A DNA stretch of 64,000 nt from Fonsecaea monophora. Taxonomy: Eukaryota; Ascomycota; Eurotiomycetes; Chaetothyriales; Herpotrichiellaceae. Every line of letters starts with the position of its first letter. Positions within the stretch are counted from its first letter, which is position 1. Positions 54,991-64,000 of this stretch are shown here, piece by piece. The DNA lies in assembly GCF_001642475.1 (NCBI RefSeq), contig NW_019173949.1:248001-312000 (forward strand), written 5' to 3'. Position numbers and translations under genes: made by a program. The notes beneath the pieces were generated by a model. It was not told where the DNA came from and ran no database searches. It worked only from the letters and a program-made list of their open reading frames with translations.

Positions 54991-55323
54991 GTGTAGTGTC
55001 CACTGGTCATGCTTACATGAATGACAGAGCAGCGGGTCTCTACGCTGATGCTCTACGAGGTTGTGATGAATGGACGATTGAGTTTGTGGGCAGCAGGGGG
55101 GAGTCGTGAGCTGCTTGTCCTCTTCAATGTGGTCAGAAGTTCATATGAGAGAAGACAGTTTTGCATTGAGCAGCACATGTAGATGATGCTCTGATCAGAA
55201 TGTACAGTATTGGCTGGCTGGCCAGACACTTGAATCACACCCAGACTCATCCCTCACATTGATTCTTTGTACCACGACTTTCAAACACTACGGTGTCCTC
55301 GTTCATTCCTGCCGGTCATTCGC
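54991..55323. other. Convergent 3' region between RAD7 and MSH3
   Basis: About 330 bases holding both 3' UTRs. No coding frame is supported. Confidence 0.5.
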
Positions 55324-58300
55324 TTAAAGCGTCTCAATACCCTCCACCAACACATCCAGGCTCCCACCTTCCACTTGCTTTTTGTGCCCGCTGTCCCTTG
55401 ATCCTTGCACCAGCGCTCTGGCAAGTCCCCCCAATTGTCTGTGTCTCGTTGCCTCTTCCAGCTCCCGACTTTTCTGTCGCGCGACATCAATCACACTCTC
55501 GCCCAAATTCGCCAGCCTTGCCACGTTCAGACCGTAGCTGCGGTGCGCCACACCTTCACCTACTTCGTAGAGAAAGGTAATGTTTTCGTCATTCGTCTCG
55601 GTGAAACGCATGTGGACGTTTTTGAGTTCTCCGTTCGGAAACCCATCGGCCATGCGGGACAGCATCTGATAATGGGTGATAAACAGTGTCAAACACTTCC
55701 GCTCTCTTAGGAGGTAATCAAGCACGGACGCGGCAATTGCGACACCGTCATGCGTGCTCGTTCCTCTGCCCAATTCATCCAGCACTACCAGACTGCGGTC
55801 CGTGGCGAGTTTCAGAATGTCACTTGTTTCGCTGAGTTCGACCATGAAGGTTGATTCACCGGACATCATGTTGTCAAAAGCGCCCATGCGCGTGAATACC
55901 GCGTCTAGAATACCCAGTGTGGCGGACGTCGCCGGAACGAAAGAACCGATTTGTGCCATTATGGCAATGAGGGCTACAGAACGGACATAGGACGATTTGC
56001 CGCCCATATTGGGCCCTGTCACTAGGAGAGCCCGTGTCGAGTCTTGGGAGATGGAGATGTCATTGGGCACATAAGAATCCATGAGGAGTTGCTCAACCAT
56101 AGGATGGCGGGCGCCTTGTACTTCGATTCGGGTGTCAGGTGTAAAGCTGGGACGTACGTAGCCTGGCTGGGACGCGATATTTGCCAATGACAGTAGGCAG
56201 TCCAAGGTTGCCAGACTTTGGATTGTGTCGCGGAAAAGCTGATACTTTGTGCTGATGTCGGCTAGCATATCCCTGAAAGCTTCATCACAAGCAGCCGCAA
56301 GAGACTCCTTATGCTGGTCCCTCTCTCGCAGAAGCTTGACGATTTCTGGCGGATGAAACCGAGACACCTTCTTGGTGCCCGAAATCTTTGCCCAGGATGC
56401 TGGCACTTTCTTGATCGTGGGAGAGTTGTTTTCAACCTCGATCAGATAATCGATGCCTGCCACAGCCACGTAGTCGACTGGCTTTTTCTTGCCCAACTTC
56501 TCGGCTGCAGTTGATCGGAATTGGTCAAGGTCATGCTCAACGCCCGCGATGCCGCATTTGTGTTCCGAAATGGCCTCTGTCTCTGAAGCGTCCTGGAAGA
56601 AGGCGTACTTGTCGTCTGACTTGGCAGCTTGAAGATTGATCTTGTCCAGATATCCCACAACCTCTGTCAAGATGACGGGGAGAGAGACCATTGCAGAAGA
56701 GATCAGATCCGAGGCGAAGCCAGTAGATGCTGCGTCTGTCACATACGCGAATTCGGTTGCCAACATCTGTAGTGACTGAAGAACGTTTAATAACTCTGGT
56801 CGTGTACACTTGCCGTAGTAAATCCGAATAAGGCTCTTCTCCAAGTCGGTTCTAATCTTCGACAAGACACGTCTCAATTTGTCCGCCTGCGCGACTTTGT
56901 CAGGGTTCAGTAGCTCTTCCACAGCGTTGAGTCGATCTTCAATGCTTTGTACATCTAGCAACGGCCGTCCGACCCACTTCCGTAGCAGCCTGCCGCCGAA
57001 TTTGGTCTGAGTCCGATCCATCATCCAGTACAGACTACCTTTCGTGGAATGGTCTGTCTGATTCAAGTAGATCTCGAGACTCGTCAGGGTATTGCCATTG
57101 AGCAGCATGTGGGATCGAGCGGAAAACGGCTGGAAATACTTGGCCAGCTGGAAGACATGCTCGAGACCATATTCAGATAAGTGTGTGATCATTGCAGAGA
57201 GGCAGATGGACACGTTTTCCGGCAGACCCATGATTTTATCGAAGATTTTCACCGCCTTGTCTGTATCTGATCGGGAGTCTTTGAGCCTTTCCGCATAAAA
57301 GGTCGATATTTGGCTGTGTGCTTGAGCTGCCATTGTCTTCTGCTTCGCGACTCGCTCAACCCGAATCTTGTCGCCGAAAACATTGGTCTTGCTGCCGGAA
57401 AGATGGACAACAAGCTTCTCAGTCGCTTTTGAGAGCTCGCCCACGATGAGGAACTCACAGGGGGCAATGTGAAGCAGCCTCGTCTCGATTTCGCTCCGCA
57501 TGAAACCGTCCTCAAAATCATCGTAAACAATATCGCCTGTGGCAGGTTGGACTGCTACCAGGCCGACGTGGACTTTTTCGTCGTTACCAAAGCCTTTGAC
57601 GTTGACCTCTGTCATGCAAAGTAGAAAGCCAGTCGACGCAGACTGTGGGGCAGGACTTCCTCGACTATCCTCTTCGATACCTTCGATGTCGTCGATATAA
57701 GTGCCCTTTGTGTACAGATTCGTGAGCTTCCTCACGAAAGGTGCATTTCTGTTGTCGCCAGCGGCTTTCAATGCTGCAGTCTCAAGTTGTCGGACAACAC
57801 CAACTTTGTGACCGGCAGCAACTAATCTCTTGACATGCACATGCAGTCGATGAACCGGGATACTTGCAGAGGCAAAACGATCCAGGTGTGCCTCTGATGG
57901 ATGTTCATCGTATCGATATTTCCCCGGTATACAAACGATGCTGAGTTCTTTGGCCGCAATTCTGGCGTCTTCGCCAAAGAAACGGAACTTGTAACCCACT
58001 TCGACCACAAGCAAGGTGTCCATGTGCGCTCTCTTGATCTCTAAAACTTGTTTTTCCATCGGCGTCAACTTATTGCCACTTTTCTTGGTTCGAGAAGTCG
58101 ATTTAGGTGCCTCATCCACAGGCTCGTCCTCTCCATCATCATTGTCCTGGTCCGCAGTGTCATCTTCGAGCAGCCGGTTTCGCCGTTTGATTTCGGCGAT
58201 GCTGTCTGGCTTTCCCAACTTCTTCACAAACTTCCGATGTAGTTCGTCTCTTCGTCTTTTTTCCACACCACTGACTTCCTCTGTATCCTGGTTTTCTTGC

Positions 58301-58620
58301 TGAGGGGACGAAGAATAAACGTATTTCGCTGTCCTGTTGGATGCTTGGGAGTCAGTCGTGCCGAGAGTTTGTCCATTGGCAACGACGGGTCTCAGCGGTA
58401 TAGCAGGTTCTTCGTCTTCCACCTCTTCGACATGTCCAGTCTTGTCATTATCCTCTCCGGCAGGTGTGATGCGGCGTCTCTTGGGTATTGGCAGTACCAG
58501 CCCATCATCTTCATCATCTACTTCTGTGGCGATTTGCGGACGATCTTTGGGTGTGGGAGTTGAGGGAGGCCTCTTGAAGAAGGAAGATATCGTCTGCTGC
58601 TTCTTCTGCGCAGAAGCCAT
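55324..58620 (-). CDS. MSH3: MutS homologue 3, insertion/deletion mismatch repair
   Basis: Msh3 pairs with Msh2 (MutS beta) to recognise loops and also helps remove 3' flaps. It is a single exon of 1098 aa from ATG 58620. A PCNA-binding motif lies at the start (QQTISSFF, about residues 8-15), followed by an acidic, poorly ordered region. Then the mismatch-binding domain (LTPMEKQVLEIKRAHMDTLL and VEVGYKFRFFGEDARIAAKE), the connector, the lever domain with LYWMMDRTQTKFGGRLLRKW, and the ATPase with Walker A TGPNMGGKSSYVR, DELGRGTSTHDGVAIA and FITHYQ. The frame is open another 40 codons upstream, but the ATG at 58620 directly precedes the PCNA motif. It converges with RAD7. Confidence 0.95.
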   Translation of the reverse strand: MASAQKKQQTISSFFKRPPSTPTPKDRPQIATEVDDEDDGLVLPIPKRRRITPAGEDNDKTGHVEEVEDEEPAIPLRPVVANGQTLGTTDSQASNRTAKYVYSSSPQQENQDTEEVSGVEKRRRDELHRKFVKKLGKPDSIAEIKRRNRLLEDDTADQDNDDGEDEPVDEAPKSTSRTKKSGNKLTPMEKQVLEIKRAHMDTLLVVEVGYKFRFFGEDARIAAKELSIVCIPGKYRYDEHPSEAHLDRFASASIPVHRLHVHVKRLVAAGHKVGVVRQLETAALKAAGDNRNAPFVRKLTNLYTKGTYIDDIEGIEEDSRGSPAPQSASTGFLLCMTEVNVKGFGNDEKVHVGLVAVQPATGDIVYDDFEDGFMRSEIETRLLHIAPCEFLIVGELSKATEKLVVHLSGSKTNVFGDKIRVERVAKQKTMAAQAHSQISTFYAERLKDSRSDTDKAVKIFDKIMGLPENVSICLSAMITHLSEYGLEHVFQLAKYFQPFSARSHMLLNGNTLTSLEIYLNQTDHSTKGSLYWMMDRTQTKFGGRLLRKWVGRPLLDVQSIEDRLNAVEELLNPDKVAQADKLRRVLSKIRTDLEKSLIRIYYGKCTRPELLNVLQSLQMLATEFAYVTDAASTGFASDLISSAMVSLPVILTEVVGYLDKINLQAAKSDDKYAFFQDASETEAISEHKCGIAGVEHDLDQFRSTAAEKLGKKKPVDYVAVAGIDYLIEVENNSPTIKKVPASWAKISGTKKVSRFHPPEIVKLLRERDQHKESLAAACDEAFRDMLADISTKYQLFRDTIQSLATLDCLLSLANIASQPGYVRPSFTPDTRIEVQGARHPMVEQLLMDSYVPNDISISQDSTRALLVTGPNMGGKSSYVRSVALIAIMAQIGSFVPATSATLGILDAVFTRMGAFDNMMSGESTFMVELSETSDILKLATDRSLVVLDELGRGTSTHDGVAIAASVLDYLLRERKCLTLFITHYQMLSRMADGFPNGELKNVHMRFTETNDENITFLYEVGEGVAHRSYGLNVARLANLGESVIDVARQKSRELEEATRHRQLGGLARALVQGSRDSGHKKQVEGGSLDVLVEGIETL

Positions 58621-59264
58621 AGAGGGAAGTCCCACAATCCTGTCTGCAACGAAAAATCTATGGGTTGTTAAAAGTCTCTGTGGGCTGAGAACATCAAAGA
58701 CAAACCAGGCGTCATTCGAAGAAAGCCACAAATCCGCCAATGATGGTGCGAGATGAGACGCGTAACGCGACGCGTCTCGGGAAGGAATAATTAAAGTGCT
58801 ATCAGTTTAGAGGGCACCTGTGCGAACAAAGATCCTCTAACCGTCACACCGAATGAATCTTTGCTCCAGCCATCTACCTTGGTCTCTGGACACTTCCCAT
58901 AGACCTCATTGTTTGTCATGCAGGGGAGTTGCCACATGAAAAACAATCCTCGCTTTGGCGAAGCGCCAACTGCAATTACAAAATCAACTCCCACTCCGTC
59001 CAGCCCGGTCTCTCTGCTGCCCACGAGCCTGCCTTCGACCTTCCCATGCCGTTGTCGGGTATGACCTTTAGGTGCCTTGTAAGGGGCTCGACAGTCCTTC
59101 AACCTTAGGAGTGGGACCTCAATACATAGAGGCCAATATTGTCACATGCGGCAAACATGAAACTGATCCACGGATTTGATACGAGGTTTCTCTTCACATT
59201 TTGAAGGTCAAGGAACAAACGATACCAGCCCTGTCGTTGACCCAGAGCTTGTCCACCTCGGCTA
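58621..59264. promoter_or_regulatory. MSH3 promoter region
   Basis: About 640 bases upstream of MSH3 and downstream of the monooxygenase. The sequence GAGACGCGTAACGCGACGCGTCTC at 58752-58775 is an inverted repeat with two ACGCGT cores, the MluI cell-cycle box known from G1/S promoters in yeast (bound by MBF). No gene is seen. Confidence 0.5.
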
Positions 59265-60575
59265 TCATACCTGATGGACTATCCATGTGTCAATAATATT
59301 GTCAGTGTCGGGCTGATACAGCCACCGCATATCGTCAAAGTTGTCAACACTACTCGCATCTACCACCTTCCCCTCGCGCACGAGCTTTTCTCTGTCCGCC
59401 ATAGGTAATCGCTGGACATTGGTCTTGTTTGTTGCCCAGTCAAAGACTGCATCCACACGTGCCTGACGCAGGGATTGCCAGAACGCCAATACATTCTTGA
59501 GCTCCAGTGTCGGCCTCGACTTGAGTAAAAGTAGCACCCGCGTTAGAACGTACACGTCCTCCAAGGCCTGATTCACACCCTGGCCACTGCTTGGGGGCAA
59601 TGCGTGAGCGGCATCGCCCATGATCAGGACCCTGCCAGCTTTTTCCGAATACCATTTTTTCAACGGTGCCATTCGCATGAAGGGCCACAGAAAGGTTGTG
59701 TCGACATGTCGACAGACAGCGTCAATGATCCCTTTTGCTGTTGAGCTCTCCCATTTGTCTCGAGTGTTTAGATAGAAATCACGCAGAAACTCTTTGTCCT
59801 GCGCAAGCGTTTCCCACACCTCACGGCTACGGTCTTCCATTCTGACCTGCATTGCAACCATGACTATGCTTCCTTCCCGGTCTTCAGGCATCAGGACCAA
59901 TGCTCCCGGCTTTCCCTGAATCGTGCATGCGCGCTCGTAGTTCTCGTACGGCCACTCAACGGAGTTCCAGGGGATATGGCTCAAGACACCTGCGACTCCC
60001 GTGTACTCGGGGCCGGGATCGTCTGGACTGACATATTTCCTCACCGAGGAGTGAATCCCATCGGCTCCGATCAACATTCCAACTGATTCAACCCGCCCGT
60101 CGACCTTGAAACTGACACCGCCTTCGTCTTCGTTCACTACACCTTCGAACCTCGCCCCCCAACATACCCTGACGCCTCGCTCCCTCACCATGGCCAGCAT
60201 CGTTTCCACTAAGATCCGCCGCCATAACCGGTGGTTCTTGTACCCGTAGAGTGCCTCGTTGGTGATGAGTGTCTTTCGGGTCGTCTCGTCACGTTCGTTC
60301 TTGTACGTGCGATACTCGGAGAGCCAGCATTTCGATGAGATCTGCGCGAGGACACCCAGTGAGTCGAGCACGCGCAGACCGTTGGGCGTGAGGACCACGC
60401 CGGATGAGTTGGCCGGGTCGGGGGTGTCGGCGTGGCGGAAGTCGTAGACGGTGATGTTGGAAGGGTCGGAGAGCTGGTGGTGCAAAAGAGACAAGGTGAT
60501 GGAAAGACCCGTCAGGCCGGCGCCAATGACTGCAATCGAAGAGCTGGGCAAGGATGACGAGGGTGAGATGGTCAT
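59265..60575 (-). CDS. FAD-dependent aromatic-ring monooxygenase-like protein (salicylate hydroxylase type)
   Basis: A group A flavoprotein monooxygenase that should use NAD(P)H and O2 to hydroxylate a small aromatic or similar compound. The single exon gives 436 aa from ATG 60575. The dinucleotide-binding motif AVIGAGLTGLSITLSLL starts near residue 15, the DG motif is GADGIHSSVRKYV, and the second FAD motif is LIMGDAAHALPPSSGQGVNQ. There is no signal peptide or membrane helix. The C-terminus is NIIDTWIVHQV. It diverges from a Rossmann-fold gene with less than 200 bases between starts. The substrate is not deducible; salicylate, kynurenine-like or secondary-metabolite substrates are all possible. 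Confidence 0.87.
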   Translation of the reverse strand: MTISPSSSLPSSSIAVIGAGLTGLSITLSLLHHQLSDPSNITVYDFRHADTPDPANSSGVVLTPNGLRVLDSLGVLAQISSKCWLSEYRTYKNERDETTRKTLITNEALYGYKNHRLWRRILVETMLAMVRERGVRVCWGARFEGVVNEDEGGVSFKVDGRVESVGMLIGADGIHSSVRKYVSPDDPGPEYTGVAGVLSHIPWNSVEWPYENYERACTIQGKPGALVLMPEDREGSIVMVAMQVRMEDRSREVWETLAQDKEFLRDFYLNTRDKWESSTAKGIIDAVCRHVDTTFLWPFMRMAPLKKWYSEKAGRVLIMGDAAHALPPSSGQGVNQALEDVYVLTRVLLLLKSRPTLELKNVLAFWQSLRQARVDAVFDWATNKTNVQRLPMADREKLVREGKVVDASSVDNFDDMRWLYQPDTDNIIDTWIVHQV

Positions 60576-60737
60576 TGTTTCTTGCTCTTCGTCGGATACA
60601 ACAAGCAGGTTTGAGGGAATGGGATGTCTTCCGTCGTTGACGACAGCGAAATGCGGGGCGGGGTTTTGACATTCATCTAGTGGCCGGTGCCGACTTGTAT
60701 AGTTTTCTTACAAGCTCATTCACCCTGACCTTTCTTA

Positions 60738-61826
60738 ATGGTTCATATATGTACTACAAATGTGATCATGACTTCTCCCTCCCGCTCCAACTTGACTGCA
60801 CCCACCTCTGCCACAGGAAAAGTTACGCTCCTCGTCCTCGGTGCCGGCTGGACGTGGCAATTTCTCGAGCCGCTCCTCAAACAAAAGGCCGACATTACAT
60901 ATGCGGCCACCACGACCGACGGGCGTGTAGGCACGATCCCTTTCAAATTCGACCAAGATTCGGACAACCTGGAGGACGCCATCAAGCGGCTTCCACTCGC
61001 GGACTATGTCCTGATCACCTTCCCACTGAAGGGGAAAGGGCCGTCGAGGAAGCTGGTGAGCATGTACGCAGCGACGCATGGGCAACACTGTGACCGCAGG
61101 ACAAGTGACACACCCGCGATAGTTAATCGGCAAGGCGACGATGAACGGAATGCGCGGGCAGGCGGCATCACTACGACGACGACGATTACAGAGACGAAAT
61201 GGATCCAGCTCGGCAGCACGGGGATATGGACGTCCCCAAATTTCGTCGATAGCCACTCGCCCATTGACCCGTCCAATGAGCGGGGAATCGCAGAGGACGA
61301 GCTCACCTCGCTGGGCGGATGCGTGCTGAACCTTGCGGGGTTATATGGCGCACAGAGGCAGCCGGGCAACTGGATCGCGCGGGTGGCAAAGACCAAGGAC
61401 CAGCTCGGTGAGAAAGGTGCGTTGCACCTGATCCACGGGTCGGACGTTGCAGGTGCGGTGGTGGGGGTCATCGAGGCAGATCGCGCGGAGACCGACAAGA
61501 ACGCCAGCGGCGAGTGGTCGCCAACAACAGAGAAGCTGTTTGGCAGGAGATGGATTGTGGCCGACTGCGTCTGCTACGACTGGTGGAGCGTCGTGTGGGA
61601 TTTCAGCGGGGACTCGAGCGAAGACAGTCACAGAGACGAGGAAGGCGCGGAACAGCAGACGAAACTCGCAGAGAGAAGAAAGTATAGACGTTGGGTCATG
61701 GACTTGATGCAGGACAAGGGCGTCAAGGCGCTGCCGAGGCCGCTCGACGCACTGGGTAGGAAGCTGGATGCTCGCGAGTTTTGGCAGGCCGTTGGGATTC
61801 TCCCAGAGAGGACATTGAGGAGATGA
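60738..61826 (+). CDS. NAD(P)-binding Rossmann-fold protein, YeeZ/extended-SDR-like
   Basis: From ATG 60738 it is 362 aa; ATG 60768 (MTSPSRSNLTAP) would give 352 and sits better before the fold. The nucleotide-binding strand and loop read VTLLVLGAGWTWQFLEPLLK, and later IQLGSTGIWTS, LNLAGLYGAQRQPGNWI and GALHLIHGSDVAGAVVGVIE follow the layout of bacterial YeeZ-type epimerase-like proteins. A catalytic YxxxK is not visible, so enzymatic activity is doubtful. The region around 210-300 is polar. It shares a short promoter with the monooxygenase, which hints at a related role. Confidence 0.78.
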   Translation: MVHICTTNVIMTSPSRSNLTAPTSATGKVTLLVLGAGWTWQFLEPLLKQKADITYAATTTDGRVGTIPFKFDQDSDNLEDAIKRLPLADYVLITFPLKGKGPSRKLVSMYAATHGQHCDRRTSDTPAIVNRQGDDERNARAGGITTTTTITETKWIQLGSTGIWTSPNFVDSHSPIDPSNERGIAEDELTSLGGCVLNLAGLYGAQRQPGNWIARVAKTKDQLGEKGALHLIHGSDVAGAVVGVIEADRAETDKNASGEWSPTTEKLFGRRWIVADCVCYDWWSVVWDFSGDSSEDSHRDEEGAEQQTKLAERRKYRRWVMDLMQDKGVKALPRPLDALGRKLDAREFWQAVGILPERTLRR

Positions 61827-62577
61827 TTCAGTATCAACGAAGCCAGAAAGGGATTTCACGTCCACGACAGGGAGACTCCTACCTCAAAGTGGCTGTTGAC
61901 GGTTGCCACGACCAGCGTCGCTCTCTCCGCGTCACTCACGCCACTCTCTGTCACAGTTGGTCAAATCGAATGGGAGACACGGAAGAGCACAGAGCAGCTG
62001 CATTCACTTACAGACAAGAAGACGGGGCTGACAAAGAGGTTACAAGGTCACCTGTACACCTCAGATGATCATCGACAACACCAAAGAACAACCCCAGAAA
62101 AGTACAATGGACGAGGAAGGAATGATCCACAAAAAGACCTTTGATAATCACGAGCGAATCATGCCTCGTGACGCAGGAAAAGCCCAATTTCTGTCTGCGA
62201 GCCAATTGCTGCTTGATTTTTGCTGAAGACTGCTTACTGCCTCTTATGAAACACGTTTCTCTCATAGAGCTCGACAATATGGTATCCCTAGCGCTCCTTC
62301 CTGTAAGAGCAACCTTACAGAGCTCTTGGTCTGATATTCTCAGCGTACTGACAACTGGAATGGTATGTCCCAGCTCATTTCCCAACTCAGGCTGCTATTG
62401 ACCAGCTTTTCCGTGCTGCCATGCCCAATCCTTCCAAGTAAGTTAGTTGTAGCCTTCCAATGGACTTTCAATTCCATGCTGCAGGAACAGAGCCTCGGCC
62501 TTGCAACTCAGGCAGTCCCTACAGCAATATCCCGACATGACATTCATCAACACCTTTCCAACTTTGTGGCTCATGCG
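61827..62577. other. Intergenic region downstream of the Rossmann-fold gene
   Basis: About 750 bases. Plus-strand frames 61781-62068 and 61896-62144 and a minus-strand frame 62385-62008 overlap each other and look random. Nothing supported. Confidence 0.4.
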
Positions 62578-63410
62578 CTACCAGGTCTCCTCCAACTTCC
62601 TCTTCCTCGTGGTCGCGCTCTCTTGCTGGCGGTATACCTTGATACTATCCCCGCTTCGGAATCCATTCTCTTCCACCGTGCCTACGGTGCAGTCTGCCGA
62701 GAAAATGTTGGACCGATCCGGCAACCACTCCTTTGCTTCGTTTACAACGATGCCGGTGCATCGGATGATCGCAAAGCGCAGGAGTTCCAGGCTTTCATCT
62801 ATTCTTTTGGCAATCTTTTCCAGCAATGTTATCATGGTATCATTGCCCAGACACAGATCATATGTTCCTCCTTGAATTGATATTTGGTCGGAGCGCTGAG
62901 TTTGACGCTGACAGCGGAGCCTTTCACGATCTTCTGCTCGTACAAGCTCATAGTATCAAAGATACTGCTGCCGCAGAACGAAAGCATGGAGTCGTGCAAT
63001 GGAATACCATATTTCGCATGAATCCTCTCTTGAAGTCGTCTTCCAGTATCGTTCCACTGCGCTCTAACCCAACCCCACACTGGCCATGGAGATGCAAATT
63101 CCTGGTGAGGGAGACGGATGAGAAGGTCGTACTGCATTTCCGTTGGTCGTGCCGAGATGCGGAGAACTGAATCAACAGGACGTGGTAAAGGGCGTTGAGG
63201 GTCGTAGTACGGTCCATTCAGTGACAACTGACTACCATCAGGTCCGTGAAGACTGTACGAGAAGATCTCCATGTCATTGAAACTCTCTGGTCTGAGGTCT
63301 TTGATGGCGGAGACTAAGTCACCAACATTACCGCAAGTTCTCAAGTCAGGGGCGAGGATGGCAGGCTTTTCCAAGATGACAATGGTCTCCATGTGTGCTC
63401 TGTTTGTCAT
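62578..63410 (-). CDS. Hypothetical protein with a ubiquitin-like segment
   Basis: Not recognised as a known family. The proposed exons 63410-62855 and 62798-62578 (56-nt intron, GTGTC / ATAG, branch ATAAC) give 258 aa from ATG 63410 (MTNRAHMETI). Residues about 105-170 read LLIRLPHQEFASPWPVWGWV, then LQERIHAKYGIPLHDSMLSF, then SLYEQKIVKGSAVSVKL, which follow the ubiquitin pattern of a helix, GIP, a strand, and a final strand after a turn. The part after the intron ends GTVEENGFRSGDSIKVYRQQ, again beta-grasp-like, followed by a basic tail TTRKRKLEETW. Without the intron the protein would stop at 62832. ATG 63392 is an alternative start. The splice is the weakest point. Confidence 0.55.
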
Positions 63411-63757
63411 GATCTGAGGGTGGTGGTGAGATGGGCTTTTGCGAGCCAAGGTGAAGCTGAAGGCAAGGCACTGTGAGAGGCTAGCTGTAAGAAGAGATGC
63501 CTTGGTCCGAGTCTTGATGTAGTCAGTGGCGTCTTCGTGGTGATGAAGTGCCGACAGTGGACAAATGAGCCGCAAGTGAGAGCTCTTTGAGTGTGAGGAT
63601 GACGGAAGATGGAAGGCGAGTGTTTGACCGATGCCTCAGTCTTCAAAACCCCCTGAGGCTCCAGCGTTGTGCATCACCAGCCAGCCCTCGTACTGACAGA
63701 AGTACAAGCGCAACACTAGATCATTTACCTGGTCTGGCTTTACCTGTGTCAATGTTT
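63411..63757. other. Spacer between two minus-strand genes
   Basis: About 350 bases upstream of the ubiquitin-like gene and downstream of the kinase. Open frames here are extensions or antisense shadows. Confidence 0.4.
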
Positions 63758-64000
63758 CTATGCGGCTCCGAAATCAAGCTTCTTCGCCACGCCCTTGAAC
63801 TTGTTCTCGTCGACAAACCCTGGGGCGGCCACTTCCGCAGCAGCCATTTTCGAAGCGCCGCCGCCTTGCTTGGGAAGGTTCTCCTTGCTGGTCGGCCTAG
63901 GGTCGATCCTCCACCACTCATGCTCCAACGCCCCTCTTGCCGTCACTCTCTTCCGTGGATCAAGTTTTAGCATTGCCATGAGGAGATCGACGCCAACCGC
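63758..64000 (-). CDS. C-terminus of a CDK-like protein kinase (possibly Cdk7/Kin28 type); gene continues beyond the window
   Basis: The frame is open from the window edge to TAG at 63758-63760, giving 80 residues. It starts in kinase subdomain XI: DLLMAMLKLDPRKRVTARGA, with the invariant Arg and the usual D-P-x-x-R pattern of CMGC kinases. The tail continues LEHEWWRIDPRPTSKENLPK, a Gly/Ala linker and KFKGVAKKLDFGAA. The DPRPT...LP tail and the KKLDFG ending recall Cdk7/Kin28-type kinases of filamentous fungi, from memory. Catalytic residues lie outside the window. Confidence 0.6.
   Translation of the reverse strand, partial: AVGVDLLMAMLKLDPRKRVTARGALEHEWWRIDPRPTSKENLPKQGGGASKMAAAEVAAPGFVDENKFKGVAKKLDFGAA

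Noticed and set aside
62365..62880. 171-codon plus-strand frame
   Set aside because: Mostly antisense to the proposed second exon of the ubiquitin-like gene; no good start context or similarity. Not fully excluded.

Overview
The window is chromosomal DNA from a filamentous ascomycete (Pezizomycotina). The genes are eukaryotic and fungal (Ecm29, Atp11, Fcf1, a Zn(II)2Cys6 regulator, a fused BioD-BioA). Introns are mostly 47-95 nt with GT...AG ends and CTAAC/CTGAC branch sites, and genes sit densely on both strands. A eurotiomycete, perhaps a black-yeast relative, is possible but is only a guess. No virus, transposon, CRISPR array or tRNA gene was recognised.

Layout. 0-7 kb: tail of an unknown gene, ARPC1/ARC40, the meiotic MutS homologue MSH4 (seven exons) and, divergent from it, the ribosome-assembly WD40 protein RSA4/NLE1. 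7-15 kb: cytochrome c1 and, divergent, a CSC1-type osmosensitive channel, then a large F-box protein whose end appears frameshifted. 15-20 kb: a divergent biotin pair, bioDA and bioF. 20-30 kb: gene-poor, holding a U6 snRNA gene with a Pol III B box beyond its terminator, a short-chain dehydrogenase and a zinc-cluster transcription factor with long flanks. 30-46 kb: housekeeping genes ECM29, RPS28, HIS1 (with a Gcn4/CPC1-type site upstream), a small membrane protein, FCF1, a Csi2-like membrane protein, ATP11, a BEM46-type hydrolase and proteasome subunit PRE3. 46-49 kb: a PHO80-type cyclin with a 5'-UTR intron and a tiny uORF. 49-59 kb: RAD16, RAD7 and MSH3 side by side. 59-64 kb: an FAD monooxygenase divergent from a Rossmann-fold protein, a hypothetical protein with a ubiquitin-like stretch, and the tail of a CDK-like kinase.

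How the genes fit together. Several neighbours work in one process: bioDA with bioF (biotin), RAD16 with RAD7 (the two partners of yeast global-genome excision repair, divergent here), and MSH3 next to RAD7 (mismatch repair). Two proteasome genes (ECM29, PRE3) and three ribosome genes (RSA4, RPS28, FCF1) are spread through the window without being adjacent. Exon coordinates were worked out by eye from splice signals, reading phase and family resemblance; no transcript data or database search was available.
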